The position numbers were made by a program, and so were the translations under genes. Below, in pieces: positions 35,775 to 44,535 of a DNA stretch of 64,000 nucleotides (its first letter is position 1; each line of letters opens with the position of its first letter). The notes under the pieces were generated by a model. That model worked only from the letters and a program-made list of their open reading frames with translations. It was not told the origin of the DNA and did no database searches. Source of the DNA: Rhizobiales bacterium IMCC20636 (GTDB lineage: Bacteria; Pseudomonadota; Alphaproteobacteria; Rhizobiales; GCA-2746425); the NCBI GenBank assembly GCA_016865015.1, contig CP018226.1, positions 1,705,001-1,769,000 on the forward strand. Direction: 5' to 3'.

Positions 35775-37136
35775 TCAAGCTGCGGCACTGTCCATGCTTT
35801 TGCAGAAAATGACGGGTTGGTCGGTTGCTTTATTTTTCGACCAATACATCGCAGAGTCAGACTGGGATAGCAGCGCCTCCCATTGCGTGCCTGGTGTGGC
35901 GACCGAAATACCAATCGAGGCCATTACGATTTGATCGTGACCATCGAATGAAATTGATGATTTGCTAATGCTTACAACGCGCTCGGCAATAGCCAATGCA
36001 ACGCTCTCCGGATTTTCATCAACGATAACGCATACAAATTCATCGCCTCCCAGGCGGGCTACAAAGCCATTGTCACCAACCACAGAGTTCAGTCGCTCTG
36101 CAGTGACACGCAACGCGATATCTCCAGCCCGGTGACCAAGTGCATCATTTAGCTTTTTGAATTTGTTGATATCCAGATAAATCGCTGCAAGCTGACCCGA
36201 TTCAAGGCATTTGGTCATATGCTTGGATTGTAGCTGTTCTTCCAATCCGGCGCGATTGAGCAATCCTGTCAATTGGTCGGTTCGGGCAATTTTTGTGGCG
36301 CGCTGCAGCGATGCATGTTGGGTCATAAAGTAGCGTGCTGTTGAACCGCAAACCACAATGATGCCGCCACAAATAACGAGGATCAGAGGCAAGATTTGAT
36401 TGCGTAATGTCGTCCCGGAATAGGCTGGGTCCCAAGTCAAGCTGGCCACAGGCTGTCCCGATGCAGGCAGCGACACTGAACTACGAATGGGCGCATCCTG
36501 GGAGAATGGGATCAGCTTGACACCGGTGATGTCAATTTGCCGGGCGAGTTCATTTTGCCAGGCTCCATCAAGGCGTGTCATGCCTATCAAAGCTGGAACC
36601 TTAGCTTCAGGTAATTTGTTGATTTCGTCTGTCGTAATCCAGGCTGCCACAGCTAGATAGAACACACCTTCGGTTTCAATAACCGTCGATTTCGAGATGG
36701 GGTCTTCTGCGTTGTTTTCGTTCAGGGCCTGCCAAATAGGACCCATCGCAATCGGATCATAGGCATCAACGGCTTTCGCACCAGTTTTATCATCATACGC
36801 GTGTAGAAGCTCTCCGTCGTGATTCAGAATAAACAACTGATCGAACAGAACGGTTTCGGTCGCAGCGGAACCAATATTCTCATAGATATCCTCTGCCGAC
36901 CCGGTCTGCACCAAATGATATGCTAAGGTCCAATAGGCATAATCTTCGACCGATTGAACAAGTTTTTCTGTGGTTTTTTGAATCGCCAGCTCGACCAAAT
37001 CCCGTGCTCGCTCATGTTCAAGTACATCAATGCGATTGGTCATCCAAAAGAGCATGATGAGAATGATGCTTGTTGCAAATAACCCTAAAGAGGCGAGCCC
37101 CCACAGAATGGGAGGGGGGAAGGACGGTTTCTGCAT
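35775..37136 (-). CDS. CHASE4-GGDEF diguanylate cyclase
   Basis: Inner-membrane signalling enzyme of 453 residues that makes cyclic di-GMP. Two membrane helices (about 9-32 and 250-272) flank a periplasmic CHASE4 sensor domain (about 45-245; YAYWTLAYHLV and LFDQLFILNHDGELL). The cytoplasmic GGDEF domain (about 290-445) has DQLTGLLNRAG and the intact active site RLGGDEFVCV. The inhibitory RxxD site five residues before GGDEF is absent (GDNG there), so product inhibition is not expected. It is isolated between two copies of a degenerate repeat. Confidence 0.9.
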   Translation of the reverse strand: MQKPSFPPPILWGLASLGLFATSIILIMLFWMTNRIDVLEHERARDLVELAIQKTTEKLVQSVEDYAYWTLAYHLVQTGSAEDIYENIGSAATETVLFDQLFILNHDGELLHAYDDKTGAKAVDAYDPIAMGPIWQALNENNAEDPISKSTVIETEGVFYLAVAAWITTDEINKLPEAKVPALIGMTRLDGAWQNELARQIDITGVKLIPFSQDAPIRSSVSLPASGQPVASLTWDPAYSGTTLRNQILPLILVICGGIIVVCGSTARYFMTQHASLQRATKIARTDQLTGLLNRAGLEEQLQSKHMTKCLESGQLAAIYLDINKFKKLNDALGHRAGDIALRVTAERLNSVVGDNGFVARLGGDEFVCVIVDENPESVALAIAERVVSISKSSISFDGHDQIVMASIGISVATPGTQWEALLSQSDSAMYWSKNKATDQPVIFCKSMDSAAA

Positions 37137-37834
37137 GGATTCTCCAATCCGTGAATGCTTTTTACTATCGTTATTGTCTGAACGAAGTTTTAAATCTTCA
37201 GAATGAGATACTTAAAGTTGCAATGCTGTCTGGAAAGATCGCTGCGACTCGGTTCGGGCTGAGACCATGTGCCTTTTACGATTTGGTTGTTCGTATCTTC
37301 ACAGAGAAGATTTGTGCGGGCGCTTTTGTTTAGGAAGGTGTTCAAATCTGGGTATCAGGGTGATCAAATTGCCTGACGTAGTTTTGCCAGCGCAGTGCTG
37401 GGACGCATCCACGCAGTGGACTGCAAGCAGCGTCTCGTGGACGTCGAACAAGACAACAAATGCGCGAACGATGGTCGGTCACCGTCCGGGGAGAACCATA
37501 TTGACCATTGCAAAGCTTGTACTTGCTCTTGCAGATGAGGCATTTTAACTTCGGTGTTGAACTTCTTGAGGTTCCGGGCAGCGTGGAGGTTTGCCAAGCT
37601 GCCCGGACCGATCACTAAATTTCACGAAGGTGCCCTCAGAGCGCGATGATCACTCTGCAGACCTGTACTAAATCGGATGCAGAGATGCTGTCAGCGTCAG
37701 GACTTGCTGATCTGACACTGAAGTCCATGGTGCCTGTTATCTGTCAGTGACAAGAATATAGATTGACCGCACGCGCGGGATGACAGGCAAAAACCGCGTT
37801 GGAATGGGCAGCATCCAGCAAACCGCCGGTGGGT
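37137..37834. other. Gene-free stretch with degenerate repeat copy B
   Basis: About 700 bases. Copy B of the repeat lies at 37366-37477. On the minus strand a frame near 37430-37560 includes the stretch KLCNGQYGSPRTVTDHRSR, reminiscent of the FKLGNGRYCYPLTVTDH part of IS481 transposases, then ends in stops. The rest (37137-37340, 37600-37834) shows nothing recognisable. Confidence 0.5.
37366..37477. repeat. Degenerate direct repeat, copy B
   Basis: Partner of copy A at 35504-35617. The DNA just downstream on the plus strand (up to about 37560), read on the minus strand, resembles the IS481 relic at 26750-27176 at both DNA and protein level, which suggests that the repeat belongs to another decayed insertion sequence. 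Confidence 0.55.
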
Positions 37835-38506
37835 CTAATGCCTGTCGCGATCAAGAAATACGGTGCCGTTGCTGATCTGGCCGACATAGGTGCAGATATC
37901 TTTCCGGGTCGACAGATGCGCCCAGACGTTTTTCACAAACAAGTCGGGTGCGAGGAAAAGTGACGTTGCATTGAGCGCATTGCGAGATACATGCCGGTTC
38001 AATGCGGGATTGTTCCGAATCGCAAAACGATCAGCCGGTTTGAGCGACATGAACTGCATCGCATATGCGATATATTCGTTGGCAACGATGCAGGATTGGA
38101 AGGGACATTGCTCGTCATCATAGACGGTATGCGCCAGTTCATGAACGACGATGCTGTGAAAATAGGTATCAATCGGAAGAAACCCGAGGACGCCATCCCG
38201 GTTGCGTTGTGTGTCCATGGCTTTTGGCGCGAGAATTTCAATCCGGTCTTCATCACAACGAAACTGAGCAACGCATCCAGGGGTCAATTCGTCGACAATT
38301 CTGATTTTTATCAGTCTCTGGAGCGTAGGAAGATTGCACATTTGAAAGAGTGCTTCTGTATCTTCGACAGCGTCACATATGCTTTCAGCTACTCTCGGAT
38401 GTTGGCCAGTGACGCTGACAAGCGGGTTTTCACAGGGCATATCATCCGCATGTGCTTCAAGGGTGAATGCGCTCAAGACCAGTGACAAGAACATCCATTT
38501 GGGCAT
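37835..38506 (-). CDS. Secreted protein with HELAH zinc-peptidase-like motif
   Basis: Exported protein of 223 residues with a signal peptide (MPKWMFLSLVLSAFTLEAHA). It contains IVVHELAHTVYDDEQC, a HExxH zinc-binding motif, followed about 12 residues later by NEYIAYAMQF whose glutamate could be the third ligand of a gluzincin-like site. Six or more cysteines suggest disulfides in the periplasm. It may belong to the DUF6639-type proteins; function unknown. GGGAGGAA lies upstream of ATG 38506; the open frame continues to 38746 but its extra residues would bury the signal peptide. Confidence 0.72.
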   Translation of the reverse strand: MPKWMFLSLVLSAFTLEAHADDMPCENPLVSVTGQHPRVAESICDAVEDTEALFQMCNLPTLQRLIKIRIVDELTPGCVAQFRCDEDRIEILAPKAMDTQRNRDGVLGFLPIDTYFHSIVVHELAHTVYDDEQCPFQSCIVANEYIAYAMQFMSLKPADRFAIRNNPALNRHVSRNALNATSLFLAPDLFVKNVWAHLSTRKDICTYVGQISNGTVFLDRDRH

Positions 38507-38896
38507 TGTTCGATTCCTCCCGTTTGTTCCAGCCATTTCAGTTTTGAAATTCTGGCGCTGCCCACTTTCGATGAGCACGCTATCCGGCGAGTTTCCGACT
38601 GCAAACAATCCACATATTTCAGCCATCTCTTCGATGGGTTGGATTATATCATGTGGTCCGACATGAGCCTTGACCGACATCAAGCGACTCGCTTCCTCCT
38701 GTGCGCTGTCTTCAATGGATATGTGCGGGCGAGGTTCATTCCCCATAGGGCGGAAAAGCGATCTGTGGCCGTTTCCCTGTTTCTATATTCGGGCAAGGGT
38801 TAGGTCAGAAGGTAACCCGCTGCTCACATCCATTTGATTTTCTCTTGATCCGGACAGTCTCTAGGGTCGTAGACACACCAAATGGAGGCTTAACCC
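38507..38896. other. Intergenic region upstream of the HELAH gene
   Basis: About 390 bases. The upstream half is an open frame continuous with the HELAH gene (to 38746), of uncertain reality. The rest up to the small ORF at 38897 is a promoter-like region with no singled-out element. Confidence 0.4.
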
Positions 38897-39004
38897 ATGA
38901 ACTGTCTTGATTCTGAAACCTGCTTTGATCGTCGGTATGCCCTCGCGTTCGGATTTGCTGTTGCGCTTTGGAGTGCCATGGCAGTGACCAGCATTCTGCT
39001 CTAG
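38897..39004 (+). CDS. Putative 35-residue membrane protein
   Basis: ATG at 38897 follows AATGGAGG with 8-base spacing and opens 35 codons to TAG. The product begins MNCLDSETCFDRRYALA and continues as one hydrophobic helix (FGFAVALWSAMAVTSILL), the composition of a small single-span membrane protein. Its N-terminus is acidic with two cysteines. It is too short for ordinary gene finders and has no recognised homologue; it stands alone in front of nadK. Confidence 0.45.
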   Translation: MNCLDSETCFDRRYALAFGFAVALWSAMAVTSILL

Positions 39005-39151
39005 CAGTATCCATGCTGATCAGTGATTTGCTGGTAATTTCCAAGTTGCAACAGGCGATGACCGGCTCTGCTGCAAAGACTCCAATTGACAAACAGACCC
39101 GCACTTTGTGACATGCCGCCAACTGGTTAAGTGAATGAGTTGGGATGCGGC

Positions 39152-39910
39152 ATGAAATTCGCCTTTGAAGCGAGCGATGCAGACGGGGCGCAGGATGCGC
39201 TGGCCGAACTGCAGCAACACTACAAATCTGTCCCGCCGGAAGAGGCCGATGTGATTGTCGTGTTGGGGGGCGATGGCAGCATGCTGCGCGCTCTTCACAC
39301 CTATCTGAATTCAGGAAAAATGCTGTACGGTCTCAACCGCGGCACCATTGGGTTCCTGATGAATGAGTTTTCCGCTGAAAAGCTGGAGGAACGTATTCAA
39401 AAAGCCGTTTCCACCTTCATCAATCCGCTTGTCATGGAGGTAACCCTGCCAGGTGGCGCTGTGGAGCGTGCCTATGCGTTGAATGAAGTCTCGCTGCTAC
39501 GCCAATCCTATCAGGCTGCGAAGTTGCAGATCTCGGTCGATGACCGCGTTCGTTTGCCTGAACTGATCTGTGACGGGATTTTGCTGGCAACACCGCAGGG
39601 CAGCACGGCCTATAATCTGTCTGCGCATGGGCCGATATTGCCGATCAATGCGCCTTTGCTGGCCCTGACCCCAATCAGCCCGTTCCGGCCGCGTCGTTGG
39701 CGCGGAGCGTTGTTGCCGAACCGGGCAAAGCTGACCATTGACGTGCTCGACCCCGCCCGGCGTCCGGTCAATGCGGTGGCAGACCACACGGAGTTCAAGT
39801 CGATCGAGCGTGTTGTGGCCTGGGAAGATGCGACTAGCCGATGCGGCTTACTGTTTGATCCGGATCATTCCTGGGACGAGCGGATTCTGGCAGAGCAATT
39901 TCAGTATTGA
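39152..39910 (+). CDS. nadK: NAD kinase
   Basis: Phosphorylates NAD to NADP in the cytoplasm; 252 residues. The GGDGSMLRAL motif (about residue 44) and the NE motif in YALNEVSLLR are present, as are the RGTIGFLMNEF and DGILLATPQGSTAYNLSAHGP segments that bind NAD. ATG at 39152 begins the typical MKFAFEASD of alphaproteobacterial enzymes; the in-frame GTG at 39131 is less likely. Confidence 0.95.
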   Translation: MKFAFEASDADGAQDALAELQQHYKSVPPEEADVIVVLGGDGSMLRALHTYLNSGKMLYGLNRGTIGFLMNEFSAEKLEERIQKAVSTFINPLVMEVTLPGGAVERAYALNEVSLLRQSYQAAKLQISVDDRVRLPELICDGILLATPQGSTAYNLSAHGPILPINAPLLALTPISPFRPRRWRGALLPNRAKLTIDVLDPARRPVNAVADHTEFKSIERVVAWEDATSRCGLLFDPDHSWDERILAEQFQY

Positions 39911-39916
39911 AGTCTG

Positions 39917-40465
39917 CTATGTAGGTTTCCGGCGCTCCATGACCAGCGTTGGCTCGCCCATATAGCTGGCCATGTGCTTGCGCTCAAAACCCAGTTTGCC
40001 GGCGAGAGCAACAGACCCTGCGTGATCGGGGGCGATGATACAGACTGTTGTGTCCGCTGAAAAATACTGGTCGCCCCAGACAGCGGCAGTTCTGGCTGTT
40101 TCGTGTGCCAATCCGCGCCCCTGAGCATGGGTGCACAAGACCCATCCCATTTCCGGAACATTTTTCAGGGGTGGCTTGATGGTGCGGTGAAAATCACCAA
40201 ACCCGACTTCGCCGAGAAAACGGCCTGTGGATTTGTCATGAACCACCCAATAGCCAAAACCCAATGCGGTCCAATGGCCGATATTGCGCAAATGTCTGGC
40301 CCAGGATTCCTGCAAGGTGCTGGCACGCCCTGTGATGTGCCGTGTCACCTCCGGATCGGCCCAAAGAGCAGCGCAATCCTCAAAATCGGACAATCTGTGC
40401 GGCTGCATGATTGTGCGCTCTGTCTCAAGGATAAGCGTCTTTGCTGGAGCTTTGAGCATTGTCAC
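39917..40465 (-). CDS. GNAT-family N-acetyltransferase (RimJ/RimL type)
   Basis: Acetyl-CoA-dependent acyltransferase of 182 residues. The Acetyltransf_3 pattern is visible: LETERTIMQPHRLSDF at the start, FGYWVVHDKSTGRFLGEVG, the acetyl-CoA loop AQGRGLAHETA, and AGKLGFERKH at the end. Substrate unknown. The start GTG overlaps the stop of glpD (GTGA), so it is translated from the glpD mRNA; an ATG at 40459 is an alternative. Confidence 0.85.
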   Translation of the reverse strand: MTMLKAPAKTLILETERTIMQPHRLSDFEDCAALWADPEVTRHITGRASTLQESWARHLRNIGHWTALGFGYWVVHDKSTGRFLGEVGFGDFHRTIKPPLKNVPEMGWVLCTHAQGRGLAHETARTAAVWGDQYFSADTTVCIIAPDHAGSVALAGKLGFERKHMASYMGEPTLVMERRKPT

Positions 40466-42036
40466 GATGTCGCGGATAATTCCTGCTGCATGAAGGCATC
40501 CAGTCTGGCGATGTCAGCGGTGTCCTGAATCACAAGACCGCGCTTGGTGCGTCTCCACAGAACATCCTGTGCGTTGCGCGCCCATTCTTCGGCCATGAGA
40601 TAGCGCACTTCTGCAGCCGTGAGGTCAGCGCCGAAATTCGAGCCAAGATCGCCGAGCCTGGTTGCATCACCCAGAATATTGCGTGCGCGGGTTCCATAGA
40701 GACGGAACAAGCGCCAGGCGTGCCCGGCTTCTAGGAATGGATAGTCCGTTTTCAGGCTTGCCAGTTCAGTTTCGAAAGACAGCGCCTCGAAATCACCGCC
40801 GGGCAGGGTTGTACCCTTGGTCCAGGGTTTGCCCTTGGGGCCAATGGCGTCTCCGACCTTCTCAAGCATCGATTCAGCTAAGCGACGGTAAGTCGTTATT
40901 TTTCCACCGAAAATGTTGATCAGCTTTGGCTCGTTTTCAGCGCCTTCGCTTTTCAGAACATAATCCCGTGTGGCTTCCTGTGCCTTGGATGCTCCGTCAT
41001 CATACAGCGGTCTGACGCCGGAATAGGTCCACACGATATCTTCCCGGCGCACTGGCTCTGCAAAATATTCGGCGGCGGCACTGAGCAGATAGTCGGTTTC
41101 CTCTTCCGTGATGGCAACCGATTTGGGATCGCCATCATAGTCGCGATCCGTCGTGCCGATCAGAGTGAAGTCCTGCTCGTAGGGAATTGCAAAAAAGATG
41201 CGGCCATCATTGTTCTGGAAGAAATAGGCTCGCGGATCGGTGAATTTCTGTTTCACAACAATGTGGCTGCCCTGCACCAGACGTACATTGTGCGCATCAT
41301 TGTGCCCCAGAGCTCCGGTCAGCACATGATCGATCCAGGGGCCTGCCGCATTGACCACACAGCGAGCCGTCACCTGTCGGGACTGCCCGGTAAATTTGTC
41401 TTCAAGGTCGATTTGCCACAGATCATCTACCCGCTTGAGTGAGGTGACCTTGGTGCCGGTGTGAATATCAGCCCCCCGGTCGGCTGCGTCTCTGGCGTTC
41501 AGGACCACAAGCCGTGCATCGTTGACCCAGCAGTCAGAATATTCGAAAGCTTTCTGGAAATGCGGTTTCAGCGGCTTTCCGGCGGGATCCTGTTTCAGAT
41601 TCAGCGTTCTGGTGCCCGGAAGCTTTTTGCGCCCACCGATATGGTCGTAGAGAAACAGGCCAAGCCGGATCAGCCAGGCAGGTCTGGTATCCTTGTGATG
41701 CGGCAGGACAAAGCGCAGTGGCCAGATGATGTGCGGCGCCATAGCCCACAGGGTCTCGCGCTCCATCAGAGCTTCTCGCACCAGACGGAATTCATAATGT
41801 TCCAGATAGCGCAGGCCGCCATGAATCAGCTTTGTCGACCATGACGATGTTCCGGACGCCAGATCGTTCATCTCTGCAAGACCGACACTGTAACCCCTGC
41901 CAATGGCATCGCGCGCAATCCCAACGCCATTGATGCCACCGCCGACAATGAACACATCATAGGCTTGTTTCATGTCCGCCTCGATTGGTTGGTCGGCATT
42001 GTCGGTGTTGTTCTGCGTCATCAAAGAGGTCTCCAT
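40462..42036 (-). CDS. glpD: Aerobic glycerol-3-phosphate dehydrogenase
   Basis: FAD enzyme of 524 residues on the inner face of the membrane that oxidises glycerol 3-phosphate to dihydroxyacetone phosphate and feeds quinone. FAD motif VFIVGGGINGVGIARDA at about residue 28, then LASGTSSWSTKLIHGGLRYL and RLVREALMERE, with the C-terminal DAO_C domain from about 390. GGAAAG precedes the start. No glpK, glpF or ugp transporter genes are adjacent. Confidence 0.95.
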   Translation of the reverse strand: METSLMTQNNTDNADQPIEADMKQAYDVFIVGGGINGVGIARDAIGRGYSVGLAEMNDLASGTSSWSTKLIHGGLRYLEHYEFRLVREALMERETLWAMAPHIIWPLRFVLPHHKDTRPAWLIRLGLFLYDHIGGRKKLPGTRTLNLKQDPAGKPLKPHFQKAFEYSDCWVNDARLVVLNARDAADRGADIHTGTKVTSLKRVDDLWQIDLEDKFTGQSRQVTARCVVNAAGPWIDHVLTGALGHNDAHNVRLVQGSHIVVKQKFTDPRAYFFQNNDGRIFFAIPYEQDFTLIGTTDRDYDGDPKSVAITEEETDYLLSAAAEYFAEPVRREDIVWTYSGVRPLYDDGASKAQEATRDYVLKSEGAENEPKLINIFGGKITTYRRLAESMLEKVGDAIGPKGKPWTKGTTLPGGDFEALSFETELASLKTDYPFLEAGHAWRLFRLYGTRARNILGDATRLGDLGSNFGADLTAAEVRYLMAEEWARNAQDVLWRRTKRGLVIQDTADIARLDAFMQQELSATS

Positions 42037-42259
42037 TGTCTTTCCGTCTTAAATCGAAGCTATATGAGTGTCAAACGAAGATAAACGAAAGTTTTGGGTT
42101 GTTGGTTCCAATCCATAAATGATGTCACAGGTTAGGTTTAGCCATGAGGCGCTTCGCGTGTTGAAGCGCTGGATTCTGGCAGTTCTAACGGGTTGTTAAT
42201 ACCTGATGACGTAATGCTGCTTCTTGTTGAAAGTTCAGGGAATGAAAGTCCCCTTGTAA

Positions 42260-42820
42260 ATGAAACCTGTTGATCTGAGAGCGCTAAGGTGCCTGATTGT
42301 TGATGACAACGCGCATATCAGGCGGGTTGTTCGGATGCTGCTTCAGGGCTTTGGAATTCGCGAAGTTATCGAAGCGGAAGATGGTGCGGAAGGGTTTGAA
42401 CTTTTTCAGTCCAGCGCTCCGGATTTCGTTATTGTCGATTGGGCGATGCCTGTCTTCAATGGTATTGAATTGACGCGGATGCTGCGCAACACCGAATCCA
42501 GCAATTTCCCATATGTGCCGATCATCATGATTACAGGCCATTCGGACAAGAAGCGTGTCATAGAGGCGCGCGATGCTGGTGTCACAGAGTTTGTCTGCAA
42601 ACCCATTTCCGCCAATGCGCTGTATCAACGCATCGTTCTTTCGGTTGTTTCACCAAGACAGTTCATTCGAACCGAGACCTTTTTTGGTCCTGATCGCAGG
42701 CGCATTGTTGGCGCTTTGGGACAAGATGCAGAAGAGCGTCGAGGCAAGGGTGAGAGCGAGCACAAAGTGACCAAGATTGACAGCCTGATTGAACCCCGAA
42801 GCGAGAAATCGGTAGCATGA
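42260..42820 (+). CDS. Single-domain response regulator with C-terminal extension
   Basis: CheY-like receiver (about 8-125) plus about 60 polar residues. Acidic pair DD in CLIVDDNAHIRRVVR, phosphoacceptor aspartate in IVDWAMPVFNG, threonine in IMITGHS and lysine in EFVCKPIS are all present, so it should be phosphorylated. No output domain. The following gene, one base after the stop, encodes an Hpt protein, so the pair may form a phosphorelay. Confidence 0.9.
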   Translation: MKPVDLRALRCLIVDDNAHIRRVVRMLLQGFGIREVIEAEDGAEGFELFQSSAPDFVIVDWAMPVFNGIELTRMLRNTESSNFPYVPIIMITGHSDKKRVIEARDAGVTEFVCKPISANALYQRIVLSVVSPRQFIRTETFFGPDRRRIVGALGQDAEERRGKGESEHKVTKIDSLIEPRSEKSVA

Positions 42821-42821
42821 T

Positions 42822-43391
42822 ATGACAGATTCAATTGCCACATCCCGCATGGTCGGTTCGGGGAAGTCATCTCACGAGATTATCGAGCCACCCAACAACC
42901 TCAAGGACAAGGTTAAGCCTCTGCTGCCGAAGAATGGTCAGCCAGTTGAAGATCCGGTGGCGCGGGCCGAACGTGAGTTGAAGAAGCTTGAACCTCAATT
43001 TGAAGAATGGATGGCCAAGGATATAGCCCGGCTCCAGAAAGCCTGGACCGATCTGAAAGAGGAAAACGGCGCTGATTCTCTTGGCAACCGTGAAAAATCC
43101 GCTCCCTTGTTTCGTGCGGCACATGATTTGAAGGGGCAGGCGGCCACATTCGGGTTCCCCTATATTGCAACCGTTGCTGCCAGCCTTTGCATGATCTTTG
43201 AAGATGATGAGACACTGGCCAGTGCGCCGCCTGTTCTGATTGAGCAGCATATTCACGCCATCGCTGCGATGCACCGCGAAGGCACTGAAACCGGCCCAGA
43301 CAGTCTGGCATCAAAACTGTGTGAAGAATTGACAAAAATCACCCAATCGATTGTCGCTGCCACCAAAGCACAACAGCTCAAGGCTTCCTGA
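42822..43391 (+). CDS. Hpt-domain (histidine phosphotransfer) protein
   Basis: Cytoplasmic protein of 189 residues. The Hpt histidine is in LFRAAHDLKGQAATFGFPYI (about residue 102), in a four-helix bundle covering about 45-165; the N-terminal 40 residues are unstructured. It follows the response regulator by one base, so the two are translated together. The partner kinase is elsewhere. Similar RR-Hpt gene pairs appear to exist in other alphaproteobacteria. Confidence 0.85.
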   Translation: MTDSIATSRMVGSGKSSHEIIEPPNNLKDKVKPLLPKNGQPVEDPVARAERELKKLEPQFEEWMAKDIARLQKAWTDLKEENGADSLGNREKSAPLFRAAHDLKGQAATFGFPYIATVAASLCMIFEDDETLASAPPVLIEQHIHAIAAMHREGTETGPDSLASKLCEELTKITQSIVAATKAQQLKAS

Positions 43392-43493
43392 ATTCCGACG
43401 CGGCTTACGTGTCTTGTTCCCGCTTGCCACAAGTGCCGACACACGAGCATACCTTGTTTCTGTCCCCGCTTTTAATCGTTCCATGGTCGGGTT

Positions 43494-44384
43494 TTACTGG
43501 CTTAACTTGTCAATCAGCCAGCGAAACGGCTTGATATCACTCACTTCCGATCGATACATGACCGCGCTTTTCATGTTCCATCCCTCATCCGAGATGGGAA
43601 GACGGACAAGATCGCGCGACAGGGCATCCCCCTCCAGAGGATCTGCAAAAACCGCCACCAAATCTGTATCAGCGATGATCTGCATCATGGATGACAGTGA
43701 CGAGGTCTCCATGACAATCCCTGGGGGCGGACATTCAATCTGGCGATATTTTGCGGCAATCTTTTCCTTCAAATTTCTGTCAGAGGCATGTCCGACCCAG
43801 CCGAATTCGGCAAGTTCCTGCCAGCCGATGGATCGTTTACCCGTGAGCGGATGGTTTGCGCGAACCCATGGCCGCCGTCGCGTTGTCCATGAGGGGCCAA
43901 TTTCAAATTCGGCTGGCAAGTCGGTTTCGGTCAGTTCACAGACGATCAAATCCAGACTGCCCTGAACGAGCATTGGCACCAGAATGTTTGAAATTGCGTT
44001 GGTGACTTCCACATGGACGGCTGGGAACGTCTGATGAAACCGTCCCAATGCATGTGGAACAAGGTTTTGGGCCCAAACCAGACCGGCTCCAAGACGAATG
44101 CTGCCACCTTGGCCTTGCAGCAATCCTCCGATTTCAATTTGAGCATAGCGCGCCTGCTGTTCCATGTTCATCAAGTGTCGGTTCAGAATCCCGCCGGCCT
44201 TTGTCGGCGAGACACCCCGGGAGGTGCGCTCGAACAGTCTTGTCGACATCTGGGTTTCCAGATCCTTGATGCTTTTTGAAAGGGCCGGTTGGGAAATACC
44301 TGACAATTCAGCCGCAATTCTGAGATTGCCGGCATCGAAGGTCGACCGAAAATGCTGAAACCGTCTGGAGAACAAAAATCGCAT
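43494..44384 (-). CDS. LysR-family transcriptional regulator
   Basis: Regulator of 296 residues: winged helix (about 1-65, with RIAAELSGISQPALSKSIKD and LFERTSRGVSPTKAG) and a periplasmic-binding-protein-like effector domain (90-290). Divergent from the sulfatase-TTT operon, which it most likely controls. ATG 44384 starts the domain directly; the frame continues to 44570 but overlaps the sulfatase start region. A T-N11-A palindrome (44415-44435) lies in the shared promoter. Confidence 0.9.
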   Translation of the reverse strand: MRFLFSRRFQHFRSTFDAGNLRIAAELSGISQPALSKSIKDLETQMSTRLFERTSRGVSPTKAGGILNRHLMNMEQQARYAQIEIGGLLQGQGGSIRLGAGLVWAQNLVPHALGRFHQTFPAVHVEVTNAISNILVPMLVQGSLDLIVCELTETDLPAEFEIGPSWTTRRRPWVRANHPLTGKRSIGWQELAEFGWVGHASDRNLKEKIAAKYRQIECPPPGIVMETSSLSSMMQIIADTDLVAVFADPLEGDALSRDLVRLPISDEGWNMKSAVMYRSEVSDIKPFRWLIDKLSQ

Positions 44385-44414
44385 TGTGACACTCTGCCAC
44401 AAGAGTTCCCACGT

Positions 44415-44435
44415 GTCATGAATTAAACTTATGAC
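44415..44435. promoter_or_regulatory. Candidate LysR operator (T-N11-A palindrome)
   Basis: GTCAT-N11-ATGAC, a perfect 5-bp inverted repeat with the T-N11-A core of LysR boxes. It lies 30 bases upstream of the LysR start and 101 bases before the sulfatase start, the usual place for a shared activator site. Confidence 0.55.
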
Positions 44436-44535
44436 TTTCGGACTTATTAGCATTGGAAGTTCTTGCCTGTTCCGCCTAGCTTTCCAAAAAATGCGGATCA
44501 GTCCGCGGCTCGATAACCTGGGGAGGCAAGGGCAA

